A DNA stretch of 64,000 bases, taken from NCBI RefSeq assembly GCF_026342405.1, contig NZ_JAPEMU010000003.1:124001-188000 (forward strand). The letters are read 5' to 3'. Source of the stretch: Kitasatospora sp. NBC_00240 (GTDB taxonomy: Bacteria > Actinomycetota > Actinomycetes > Streptomycetales > Streptomycetaceae). Shown piece by piece: positions 9,084 to 17,083 of the stretch; within the stretch, counting starts at the first letter, position 1; each line of letters starts with the position of its first letter. The notes beneath the pieces are model-generated. The model worked only from the letters and a program-made list of their open reading frames with translations. It had not been told where the DNA came from and did not search any database. The position numbers were made by a program, and so were the translations under genes.

Positions 9084-9495
9084 GTGGCCGATTCCCTTCA
9101 GGGGGCCGCCGTGCTGGACGCCCGCGACCTCCGAGTCGTGGCGCTCGCCACGACGATGGCGCAGCTGCTGCGACTGTTCTGCGACCACTTCCAGGACGTA
9201 GACGCCCTGATCGGCTCCGACGAAGGCCGACTGCCCCAGGTCACCACGACCGTGTTCGGGGTCCAGGCGGAGGACGGAGCTGCGCAGACGGCCATCCACC
9301 GTTTGTGCTCCGACTCGCCCGAAGCAGTCGTGGGTCGTCAACGAGCCGGCCGGACCGGAGGGCGTGCGCGCTGCCCCGGTGGCCGGACCCCACGGGTGCG
9401 TACCAGCGGATGCTCTCCAGCGCGCGATCCGCCTGACGCACACCGGGCTCGCCGCCGTTCCCGCTGCCACCCCCTACTCGACGAAGGACGTCTCC
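9084..9495 (+). CDS. hypothetical protein, probably frameshifted
   Basis: From GTG 9084 the frame reads LDARDLRVVALATTMAQLLR, FCDHFQDVDALIGSDEGRLP and TTVFGVQAEDGAAQTAI, convincing coding sequence for a small helical protein. Past about 9295 this frame becomes Arg/Pro-rich while the +1 frame becomes coding-like (SWVVNEPAGPEGVRAAPVAG, ADALQRAIRLTHTGLAAVP). A one-base frameshift near 9295-9310 is therefore likely; the end given here is the point where the next gene's ribosome binding site begins, and is a guess. I do not recognise the family. Confidence 0.4.
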
Positions 9496-10488
9496 TTGCC
9501 CACCCGCACCACCTCCGGCACCGACCAGGTCCACTCCCTTCAGACTGTCGTTGTCCTTACCGCTCCGGACGGCCGGGTGGCCCTTCGTCCGGCCGGCGAG
9601 CACCTCGAACCGTTCGCCATGCCCGTCAAGAGCGGGGAGAGCCCGCACGACGCGGCCGTGCGTGCGCTGCTCGCACCGACCGGACACGACGCGGTGCCTG
9701 GCCGGTTGTTGGCCGTCGACTGGACCGCTCCCGCGCCGGAGACCACGGGCAGTGCGGAGATCGTCCACCTCTACGGGGGAGAGTCGACTGCTGCTCGACA
9801 TGCCGAACTCGAGGCGGGTGGCCAGGCTCGGTTCGTCGCGCCGGGCGACCTGGACAAGGTCCTTCCCCCGCGATGGTCACGCCGGCTGCTGGCTGCTCTG
9901 CACGCCCGCGTGGAGGGCACCGTCACCGAGCTCGAACACGGCAGGCCGCGCCATCCTGGCGCGCTCGACCGCCACAGCGTCCTGGCCACCCGCACCGTGG
10001 CCGCGGAGGGCCGATGGATGCTCGGCTACAGCTGGGACGGAACACCGACGCACGTCCGGGGCTGGCTTTTCGCACCGGACGGCCGGGTCCTGCTGCTCCA
10101 CGACCCGGCCACCGGCCGCACCGGTCTGCCCGGCGGAGCAGGAGGGGAGGATCCGATGATGGCACTGGGAGCAGTGGCCGCGACCACTGCCCAGGCGACG
10201 CTCAGTCAGGACCGCGAGGTCTTCGGGCACCACCTGATCGGCGACGAGGCAACGGCGAGCGTGGCGGCGAGGCTGAGGGTCGTCGGTCCACTGGTCCCGG
10301 CACCCTGCGCGCCGATGCCGATCCGGCTGCTTGCCGCTCCTGAGCAGGCCCGCGAGTTGGTGCCGGATGCAGCGGTGACGCACTTCGAGCTCCAGGCCGT
10401 GATGCACCTGGCGCACTCGGAGTTCGAGCTCCCCGCCGCCGACCGTCGTCCGGTCACCGAGATCCCCTCCACCGGTGGCGTCCTGTGA
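9496..10488 (+). CDS. protein with two degenerate Nudix-like domains (paralogue 2)
   Basis: 330 residues from TTG 9496, chosen because GAAGGACG (9483-9490) sits at proper spacing; the frame is open further upstream (GTG 9364). Two Nudix-like folds: TVVVLTAPDGRVALRPAGEH at the N-terminus and GWLFAPDGRVLLLHDPATGR with LPGG in the second half. Neither has the Glu-rich Nudix helix. Shares with the product of 7969-9078 the HxRVEGTVTELEHGRP-type linker and the C-terminal ELPAADRRPVTEIPS block, so the two genes arose by tandem duplication of a two-domain ancestor. Role unknown; nucleotide or metabolite binding is inference. Confidence 0.6.
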   Translation: MPTRTTSGTDQVHSLQTVVVLTAPDGRVALRPAGEHLEPFAMPVKSGESPHDAAVRALLAPTGHDAVPGRLLAVDWTAPAPETTGSAEIVHLYGGESTAARHAELEAGGQARFVAPGDLDKVLPPRWSRRLLAALHARVEGTVTELEHGRPRHPGALDRHSVLATRTVAAEGRWMLGYSWDGTPTHVRGWLFAPDGRVLLLHDPATGRTGLPGGAGGEDPMMALGAVAATTAQATLSQDREVFGHHLIGDEATASVAARLRVVGPLVPAPCAPMPIRLLAAPEQARELVPDAAVTHFELQAVMHLAHSEFELPAADRRPVTEIPSTGGVL

Positions 10489-10668
10489 GATCCCTCATCG
10501 CGCGTCCACACGCCGCGGCCCGGCCGTGACCAGCACGGCGCCCTGCACCAGTGACTGGGCGGCCATTACCCGCTACGGGCGTCTTCCCTACCGCCCGGCC
10601 CGCCGTCTACCCCTGGTCGAGCCCCAGTCCTGTCCCGCCGTCCCTACGAAGAAGGAGTGTGGTGCGCG

Positions 10669-11604
10669 ATGAGCAATCACCACGTCGGTCGGCGTCCTTC
10701 CCCGCTCAGTGCCGCACCAGTTCCCCCGGGCACCGTCCCAGTCGATCCGTGTCGAATTGGCCTCGTCGATGGGCTGGAGGATCGCCTGTGTGAGGAGCTC
10801 GCGGTCCTCGCCCAGAGGTGTATCGCCGGTTTCAGCGACGACCGTCCGGTTAGCTCCTCGCTGGTGCGGTCCAGGCTGGCCAACGCGCTGACCGGGGAGC
10901 CTCCGGTGTTGGCGGTGGCGCGGGACGGCCAGCAGATGGTCGGCTGGTGCGCGGTGCGCCGCCCCGAGCCGGGTGAGAGGCGGGCACGCCTCTGGGGCCC
11001 CGTCGTCGCCCCTTCGGTCCGCCGGGCCGGCCTGGGCACGGTTCTGCTGAACACGATGGTTGACGCAGCCCCGTGGCCGATGGTGACCACGGACGTGCCA
11101 GCGGACCGGGAGGGCGCCGCCGACTTCTTCACCCGGTCCGGCTGGAAGCAGCTCGACACCATCACCGTGCTGCATGGGACACCGGCCGCAGGTGCCTTCG
11201 ACGCCGTCACCGCCGAAAGCGTCGAGGACCTGGACACCTACGTGGCGGCATCAGCCTTCCGGCTCGGCCACCATGAGCCGGCGTTCGCCGGGGCCACGCT
11301 GCGGCGGTGGCGCGACGACGCCCGGTTCCTGCTTCAGAACCTGCTGCTGGACCCACCCACCGGCTCGCTGCTCCTGGCACTGGCCCAGCGCAACGCAGTG
11401 GGCAGTGAACTGCTGCTCGCCGACGTGTGGGCCGGCGGTCAGGGGGTCCGCCGACTGCTGATCACCGCGGCGCACACGGCAGCAGCAGCCCAACACCTGG
11501 CCACCGTGCGGGCGGTGACCAGGCAGGACCCGGCCGACTTCGTTGCCTGTGGTATGCGCATCACCGGCCGCTGCCTCACCTTCACCCTTCCCCGCGAACT
11601 CTGA
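10669..11604 (+). CDS. GNAT family N-acetyltransferase
   Basis: 311 residues. ATG 10669 is preceded by AAGGAG at 10652-10657. The first half is a GNAT acetyl-CoA-binding fold: PPVLAVARDGQQMVGWCAVR, LWGPVVAPSVRRAGLGTVLL (the RxxGxG-type pyrophosphate loop, here RRAGLG) and FFTRSGWKQLDTITVL. The second half (VAASAFRLGHHEPAFAGATL to the end) could be a second, degenerate GNAT unit. The acceptor substrate is unknown. A 180-bp gap upstream contains no gene, so the gene probably has its own promoter. Confidence 0.7.
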   Translation: MSNHHVGRRPSPLSAAPVPPGTVPVDPCRIGLVDGLEDRLCEELAVLAQRCIAGFSDDRPVSSSLVRSRLANALTGEPPVLAVARDGQQMVGWCAVRRPEPGERRARLWGPVVAPSVRRAGLGTVLLNTMVDAAPWPMVTTDVPADREGAADFFTRSGWKQLDTITVLHGTPAAGAFDAVTAESVEDLDTYVAASAFRLGHHEPAFAGATLRRWRDDARFLLQNLLLDPPTGSLLLALAQRNAVGSELLLADVWAGGQGVRRLLITAAHTAAAAQHLATVRAVTRQDPADFVACGMRITGRCLTFTLPREL

Positions 11605-11647
11605 CCTGCGCATTGCCGGACCCGAACCCACCCGACAGGAGGGCCCC

Positions 11648-12256
11648 GTGCCCGCATCCGTGAAACACTCGCTCGTCCACGCGGTCGACGTCGTCGCCAG
11701 CGCGGACGAGGCCCGTCACCTGACCGCAGACTTGGCCGCCCGCCTCGAGGCCAGCCCCGACGTGCGCAGCGTGCAGTGGGACGAGGTGTCGGCGTCGTGG
11801 CTGTGCACGCTCGCCGACGGCGGCCGCGGGCGGGTGGCGCTGGCCACCCCGGCGGACGCGGCAGCCGCCGTCCAGCACACGCACCGTCTCATCGCCACCT
11901 TCGAACAGGGCGCGCCGGCCGAGGCGCAGGCCTTCTTCTCGGTCGCACGGCACCTGCCGTTCACCACCACGGAGATCGCCGCGGCCGTCTGCGAGCTGCC
12001 GCTCACCAGCCGCCTGGCCGAGCGTTGGCCGGACAAGCCGCTGGCCGACGTCGGCGTACTGTTGACGATCCACCACATGCGCGACTTCCTGGTCCTGGTC
12101 GAGAGCCTGCTCGCCCTCGGGGTGGACCCGGCACACATGACGGTGATCGACAAGGAGTACCCCTACGCTCACACCCACCGCGTGGACGCTCACCTCGTCC
12201 ACCGCCATGGCGTCGCCGTGTGGCGCTACCGGGACCTGCGGGCAGGGATCGAGTAG
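11648..12256 (+). CDS. S-adenosylhomocysteine hydrolase-like protein, N-terminal half
   Basis: 202 residues from GTG 11648 (SD-like GACAGGAGGG just upstream) to an amber TAG at 12254-12256. It ends with VLLTIHHMRDFLVLVESLLA and HMTVIDKEYPYAHTHRVDAH, corresponding in position to the substrate domain of the SAHH fold. The next ORF (12269-13153) is in the same frame and continues the fold without overlap, so the two are most simply one 501-residue gene carrying a nonsense codon. Alternatively the halves are made separately, with reinitiation at GTG 12269 only 12 nt after the stop. Function: NAD-dependent enzyme or binding protein related to SAHH; substrate unknown. Confidence 0.6.
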   Translation: MPASVKHSLVHAVDVVASADEARHLTADLAARLEASPDVRSVQWDEVSASWLCTLADGGRGRVALATPADAAAAVQHTHRLIATFEQGAPAEAQAFFSVARHLPFTTTEIAAAVCELPLTSRLAERWPDKPLADVGVLLTIHHMRDFLVLVESLLALGVDPAHMTVIDKEYPYAHTHRVDAHLVHRHGVAVWRYRDLRAGIE

Positions 12257-12268
12257 CACATCGCCCGC

Positions 12269-13153
12269 GTGTCCGCCGCAGGCAAGCAGAGCGTGGTCAT
12301 GGACGACGGCGGCTACGTCCTTCCCGTCGTGCTGCGCGATCTCCCCGGGCAGGCCTCGCACTTCACCGGGCTGGTGGAGCAGACGACCTCCGGCATCCGG
12401 AAGGTGGATGGCTTCGAGCTGCCGCTGCCGCTGTTCAGCGTGGCCGAGAGCGACATGAAGGGGATGATCGAGTCCTACGGCATCGCCGACTCGGCGGTCC
12501 GCAACACGCTGCAGCTGCTGCCGGACGAGAAGTTCGAGGGCCAGGCCGCCCTCGTGCTCGGCTTCGGCCGGATCGGCCACGAGGTGGCCCGGGTCCTGGA
12601 GAGCCGGCGGATGCGGGTCGCGGTGTTCGACTCCGACATCACCCGACTGGTTGCCGCGCACGAGGAGGGCTTCCTGACCGGCCGCTCACTCGAGGCCCTC
12701 GTGGAGGCCCACCGGCCGCGGCTGGTGGTCGGCTGTGTCGGTGCCCGTAGCTTCGGCCTCGCGCAGGCCCGGCTCCTGCCCCCGCGATCGTTCCTGGTCA
12801 GCACCACCAGCAGGAACTACGAGTTCGGCCTGGACGAGCTGCGCGAGGGCAGCATCACAGTGACGGACCGGGGCGTGCTCGGCACCAGCTACCAGCTGGC
12901 CGATGGCCCGGACGTCCTCGTCCTCGGGCACGGCATGCCGATCAACTTCCATTACGCCGAGTCCCTGTCCAACAGGTACGTCGACCTGGTCCTGGCCGGG
13001 TTGGCGGTCGGCGCCGTCGCCCTGGCCGGCGGCGACGCGCGGCTGCAGCCCGGACACAACCTGGCCGCGACCAACCAGCTCCTCGCCGAGTCCGGCATCG
13101 TCGACGACTACTACCGGCTCTACGGCCCGGCCGCCGGCAGCGGTCGTGGCTGA
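12269..13153 (+). CDS. S-adenosylhomocysteine hydrolase-like protein, NAD-binding half
   Basis: 294 residues from GTG 12269, in frame with the preceding ORF and separated from it by a single TAG. SAHH-like segments appear in the family order: VVMDDGGYVLPVV, EQTTSGIRKV (compare TTTGVHRL), LPLPLFSVAESDMKGMIESY (compare the NVNDSVTKSKFDNxYG strand), then a Rossmann fold AALVLGFGRIGHEVARVL with an acidic strand VAVFDSD. Catalytic Lys/Asp of true SAHH are only partly recognisable, so hydrolysis of AdoHcy is not certain; an NAD-dependent oxidation of a ribosyl compound is possible. Overlaps the next gene at 13146-13153. Start of the cluster described under findings. Confidence 0.65.
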   Translation: MSAAGKQSVVMDDGGYVLPVVLRDLPGQASHFTGLVEQTTSGIRKVDGFELPLPLFSVAESDMKGMIESYGIADSAVRNTLQLLPDEKFEGQAALVLGFGRIGHEVARVLESRRMRVAVFDSDITRLVAAHEEGFLTGRSLEALVEAHRPRLVVGCVGARSFGLAQARLLPPRSFLVSTTSRNYEFGLDELREGSITVTDRGVLGTSYQLADGPDVLVLGHGMPINFHYAESLSNRYVDLVLAGLAVGAVALAGGDARLQPGHNLAATNQLLAESGIVDDYYRLYGPAAGSGRG

Positions 13154-13610
13154 GCGGATCTTCACCCTCGACGACCTGACCGGCGCCCGCTCGGTGTGCG
13201 GATGCCTGACCTGCCGCCTCAGCTCCGTGTTCGCCGGCCATCTCAGCGCCCTGCGCACCGGTTACCCCGGCACCGTCACCATGCTGGGCCACCGCACAGC
13301 CGCCCCCGGAGCGAGCGCCGTGCCGCACTTCCTCACCGTGCTGCTGGGCGAGGTGGCCGCGGACGTCGTGGTGTGGGAGGAGATGCGCCCCGACCAGCTG
13401 ACGGCCTGGCTCCCGCAGGCCGATGCCCGTGAACGGGTGCCGCAGCTGGCCGGCCGGATCCCGCGCCTGGTCGCCATCCGCCAGGCCATCCGCGCGGGCA
13501 CATTCGCCCCTTCGGGACCCGCGGGTGCCGCCCTGGCCGACGGCCGCTACCCATCGTTCCTCTACCTCGCCCAGTACTGGCCCACCCTGACGAAGGAGTT
13601 CACACCATGA
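13146..13610 (+). CDS. hypothetical protein with CxCxxC motif
   Basis: 154 residues from GTG 13146, overlapping the SAHH-like gene by 8 bp and the methyltransferase by ATGA. The N-terminus carries RSVCGCLTCRLSSVFAGHLS, whose three cysteines could bind a metal. The rest is helical (VVVWEEMRPDQLTAWLPQAD) and ends YPSFLYLAQYWPTLTKEF. I do not recognise the family. Its position inside a five-gene overlapping block says it acts with the SAHH-like, methyltransferase and phosphoribosyltransferase-like proteins. Confidence 0.65.
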   Translation: MAERIFTLDDLTGARSVCGCLTCRLSSVFAGHLSALRTGYPGTVTMLGHRTAAPGASAVPHFLTVLLGEVAADVVVWEEMRPDQLTAWLPQADARERVPQLAGRIPRLVAIRQAIRAGTFAPSGPAGAALADGRYPSFLYLAQYWPTLTKEFTP

Positions 13611-14392
13611 CCACCGATCCCTCCACCGACTTCGCCGCCGTCCAGACCGGCTACGCCGCCTATTCCAGCGGCGGCCGCGGCCGCCTGCGGCACGACATCA
13701 CCGCACGCCGGGTCCTCGACGAGCTCGGCGACCGCTGCGCCCACGTCCTGGACGTCGGGTGCGGCGACGGGGAGATGGTGCTGCGCCTGGCGGCCGCCGG
13801 GCACCGGGTCGTCGGCGTGGAGAAGTCCCCGGGCATGCTCGCCGCCGCGAGCGGGCGCGTCGCGGCCGCTCCTGACCTTGCCGGGCGGGTGACGCTCCTT
13901 GAGGGGGCCATCGGCAACCTGCCCTTCGCCGACGGCTCGTTCGACGCGGTGGTCTGCCACGGCGTCGTGATGTACCTGCCCGACTCCGCGGCCCCCGTCG
14001 CCGACCTTGCACGGCTCGTCGCCGCCGACGGCATCCTCAGCGTCCTGACGAAGAACAGCTTGGCCGTGGGCGTGCGGGAGGCCCTGACCGGCCGGTACGC
14101 CAGGGCCCGGGCTCAGATCGAGAGCGGGCAGGCCGCCAGCGTCGGCAACCTCGGCATCACCACGCGAGGGGACACCCCCGCCCACCTGGACGACCTCGTC
14201 CGGGCCGACGGGCTCACGCCGTTGCCCTGGCAGGGCGTGCGGATCTTCCATGACCACCGCACCGACTGGACGCCCACCGAGACGGAGTACCAGGAGGCGC
14301 TCGAGACGGAGTGGGCCGCTTCCAGCCGCAGCCCCTACCGCGAGCTGGGCCGCCTGGTGCACGCCGTGGCCCGCCGCGAGGGCGCCGCGTGA
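13607..14392 (+). CDS. class I SAM-dependent methyltransferase
   Basis: 261 residues. Clear class I fold: motif I HVLDVGCGDGEMVLRLA, acidic strand VVGVEKSPGMLAAA, motif III-like LPFADGSFDAVVCHGVVMYL. The overall form resembles CmoM/SmtA-type enzymes acting on small molecules or tRNA. Coupled by ATGA upstream (13607) and GTGA downstream (14389). Together with the SAHH-like gene two positions upstream it suggests a methylation step whose by-product handling is encoded next door, although that pairing is inference. Confidence 0.8.
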   Translation: MTTDPSTDFAAVQTGYAAYSSGGRGRLRHDITARRVLDELGDRCAHVLDVGCGDGEMVLRLAAAGHRVVGVEKSPGMLAAASGRVAAAPDLAGRVTLLEGAIGNLPFADGSFDAVVCHGVVMYLPDSAAPVADLARLVAADGILSVLTKNSLAVGVREALTGRYARARAQIESGQAASVGNLGITTRGDTPAHLDDLVRADGLTPLPWQGVRIFHDHRTDWTPTETEYQEALETEWAASSRSPYRELGRLVHAVARREGAA

Positions 14393-16332
14393 GCGTGCCG
14401 ACGGCCATCAGGCCGCTCACCATCAGCCGTCTCGCCCGGGACCTCGCGTCCCGGGCGGGGCGCCCCATGCCGGCCCTGCGCTGCTACGAGTCGCTGGCCG
14501 CCCTGTGGATCCGCTGCCGCGACACCGGCCAGCCCGGCGCGAAGGCACTGCACGAGGCGACCTGCCTGGCCGCTCGGCGGCTCGCCGACGGCGAGGACAC
14601 CCTCCTCGCGCCCGCCGCCGGCCGCCTGCCCCACTGGCTCCGCTCCGACCGGTCCATCGTGCGGCTGCCTGCGTCCCTGGCCGTCCAGGGAGTGGAGTGG
14701 CGGGACGCCACCGCCCTGGCCCAGACCTGGCTGGACACCCGGCCCGGCTCCGGTCCGGTCCTCGTGGCGGGCGTGCGCACCGGCGGCGCGTACCTGGCCC
14801 CGCTGGTCGCCGCCCACCTGGAGGCGGCCGGCGTGGACGTGGAGGTGATCGGTGTCCGACCCGGCGAGCACCACGAGGCTGGCCACCGGCGGGTGCTGCT
14901 GGTGGACGACCCGCCGCTGACCTGTCGCACGCTGCTGGCTCTCGCCCGGGAACTGCCCGGGGCCGAGGTCCTGGTGCCGGTGTTCGACACCGACGACGTG
15001 CAGCGGCTGCGGCAGGCGGGGATCGCGGTCACCGTGCTGCCGCGCGAGAAGTGGCAGTCGACCCGCCGCCTGGAACCCGATGCCCTGTCCACCTACCTTC
15101 AGGCTCACGCCGAGTGGCCCGGCGCGGACCGGCCGCTCGTCCTGGAAGCCCTCGTGCCCGGGCGGGAGAACTCCGCCCTGGCCCCGTGGCCGGGTGTGCG
15201 CCGCCGCTCGCCCGCCCGGGCCGCAGTCCGGCTGCGGACACCCGGCGGAATCCGGCACACGGGAGTCGCGGCATGGGTGCCGCCCGGGATCTTCGGCGAC
15301 GCCGCCCGCGCTGCGGCGACAGCCCTGCGGAGCCCGCTGGTTCCCCTCACGCTCGCCGTGGCGCCCGCGCTCGTGGTCAGCGAGGATCTCACCCCCACGG
15401 CCCCGCTCGGCCCGCAGCCGGGGCCCGGCCGACTGGAGGAGGCGATGGACTACGTCCTCGCCCGTGCCGGCCAGCTCCCGGTGGAGCCCGCCGCACCCGG
15501 CGGGCCGATCCCTGCGGTCCTGCTCGCGGTGGCCGAGGCTTTGACCGGCACGGACGGCACCGGGCCGGCCACGCTGCTGCACGACCTGCTGTCCGTCCTC
15601 CCGGCGGCGCTGCCCGACAACCGGTGCGAGGCGGAGAAGTGGTGCCTCGACCAGGCGGGACGGCTCCGCAAGACCGGGCACCTTGCCCACGCCTACCGCC
15701 GCGACAACGAGTTGCTGAACCCGCTGATCGACCTGGCCGCGCTCACCGTCACGTTCGGCAGCACCCTGGACGCCGTCGCCGAGAGCCTCGCCCGACGCCT
15801 GCCCGACGAACAGCCCTGGCACGCGGCGCTCGCCGTGGCCCTGCTGTGCCACGGCACGGCCCGCGGCAAGCAGCTCCCGCGGACCTACAACGCGCACCGC
15901 GCGGCCGAGACCGCCAGGGAGGCCTACCGGCTGCAGCGCGCCATGTCCAAGGCAGCCGCTCTCCTCCAGCACATCCTGAACGACACCTCGGCCGCCGCGC
16001 GGGCGACTGTGCCGGTCGTGCACCGGTGGGCGCGGCCGCCCGCGGCGCTGATGCAGCCGCGGCTGCCCTTCGGCGGCACTGCCGCACCCCAGGCGAGGCC
16101 CGGTCCCACAGGTGAGGAGACGCAGCTGACGCTGAAGGCCGTCGAGCGGTGGGCCCAGGGCCGGTTCCAGCCGGTGCGGGAGGGGGACGTGCTGCTGCTC
16201 GCCCCGCTGGGCGCACCGCCGGCCTGGCCCCAGGCCCGCGCCGAGCTTCAGGAGCTGCCGCGACTGCTGCCCCGCCCCGGGCTGCTCGCCTGGTGCGGCG
16301 TGCCCGTCGTGTCCCTGGGCGAGGTGCGCTGA
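14389..16332 (+). CDS. phosphoribosyltransferase-like protein
   Basis: 647 residues from GTG 14389. The N-terminal ~230 residues look like a type I PRTase fold: VLVAGVRTGGAYLAPLVAAH, then the PRPP-loop-like strand RVLLVDDPPLTCRTLLALAR (two Asp followed by a Thr-rich loop), then VLVPVFDTDD. The remaining ~400 residues are unfamiliar; they include NALxxLALL-poor helical stretches, CHGTARGKQLPRTYNAHRAA and a C-terminal GDVLLLAPLGAPPAWPQA strand. It may use PRPP or simply bind a nucleotide. Overlaps the methyltransferase (GTGA) and the HAD gene (TGATG), so all are translated together. Confidence 0.6.
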   Translation: MSVPTAIRPLTISRLARDLASRAGRPMPALRCYESLAALWIRCRDTGQPGAKALHEATCLAARRLADGEDTLLAPAAGRLPHWLRSDRSIVRLPASLAVQGVEWRDATALAQTWLDTRPGSGPVLVAGVRTGGAYLAPLVAAHLEAAGVDVEVIGVRPGEHHEAGHRRVLLVDDPPLTCRTLLALARELPGAEVLVPVFDTDDVQRLRQAGIAVTVLPREKWQSTRRLEPDALSTYLQAHAEWPGADRPLVLEALVPGRENSALAPWPGVRRRSPARAAVRLRTPGGIRHTGVAAWVPPGIFGDAARAAATALRSPLVPLTLAVAPALVVSEDLTPTAPLGPQPGPGRLEEAMDYVLARAGQLPVEPAAPGGPIPAVLLAVAEALTGTDGTGPATLLHDLLSVLPAALPDNRCEAEKWCLDQAGRLRKTGHLAHAYRRDNELLNPLIDLAALTVTFGSTLDAVAESLARRLPDEQPWHAALAVALLCHGTARGKQLPRTYNAHRAAETAREAYRLQRAMSKAAALLQHILNDTSAAARATVPVVHRWARPPAALMQPRLPFGGTAAPQARPGPTGEETQLTLKAVERWAQGRFQPVREGDVLLLAPLGAPPAWPQARAELQELPRLLPRPGLLAWCGVPVVSLGEVR

Positions 16333-16943
16333 TGCTCGTCTTCGACTTCGACGGTGTGCTGCACGACTCCCGCGAGCGGGCGTGGCGTTGCTACCAGGGC
16401 GCCCGCAGCGAGATGGAGCTGTGGGACCTTCCCGACCTGGCCGGCCCGGGTGACCTGCCCGTCGTCTACCAGGGTGTGCTGAGCACCTCGCTGACCCGCT
16501 GGATCGCCTTCGAGACCGCGGAGCGGTTCTGGAAGCGCCATGCCGAGCTGACGGCCCAAGCCGCTGCCGGAGAGCCGCACGGCGTCATCGCGGAGCTGAT
16601 GGCACCTCTGGCCGAACTGGCCGCCGGGCCGGGGTATGCGGTAGTCACCGGAAGCCACCGCAGCAGCGTCCTCGCCCTGCTCGGCCGTGACCTGCCCGCC
16701 CAGGCGATGCCCCGCATGCTGCTCACCCGGGACGAGCAGGGCAGCAAGAGCGACAAGCTCCGGCTCCTGCGCGACCGGTACGGGGCGACGGCATACATCG
16801 GTGACACCGGCAGCGACGTCCGCCACGCCCACGCGGTCGGTCTGACCGCGATCGCCGTCGCCTACGGCTACGCCGGCCGCGAGGACCTGCTCGCTCCCCG
16901 GCCGGAGCACCTGCTGGCCACCCCGGCCGACCTGGCCGCCTGA
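16332..16943 (+). CDS. HAD-superfamily hydrolase
   Basis: 203 residues. All HAD motifs are present: motif I MLVFDFDGVLHDS at the extreme N-terminus, motif II YAVVTGSHRS, motif III Lys in QGSKSDKLRLL and motif IV AYIGDTGSDVRHA. A helical C1 cap lies between motifs I and II. Expected to dephosphorylate a small metabolite; a nucleotide or sugar phosphate would fit the PRTase-like neighbour. The start overlaps the upstream stop as TGATG (16330-16334). Confidence 0.8.
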   Translation: MLVFDFDGVLHDSRERAWRCYQGARSEMELWDLPDLAGPGDLPVVYQGVLSTSLTRWIAFETAERFWKRHAELTAQAAAGEPHGVIAELMAPLAELAAGPGYAVVTGSHRSSVLALLGRDLPAQAMPRMLLTRDEQGSKSDKLRLLRDRYGATAYIGDTGSDVRHAHAVGLTAIAVAYGYAGREDLLAPRPEHLLATPADLAA

Positions 16944-17083
16944 TGCCGGGGACAGGCCCTGCGGTGACACCCGGTCGGGGGGCACGGCGCCTTTCGTTGA
17001 CGACGTCAGCTGCACCTCCTGTGCGCAGGCCCGCGGACGACCGAGCCCTCCAGGCCCACCCGGACATGAACGGAGAGCACTGC

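Noticed and set aside
14389..16943. Resemblance to the phosphoribosyltransferase/HAD module linked to tellurium-resistance (Ter) systems
   Set aside because: No TerD/TerC, ATP-grasp or CitE-like genes are present, and the PRTase-like protein has a different long C-terminal region.
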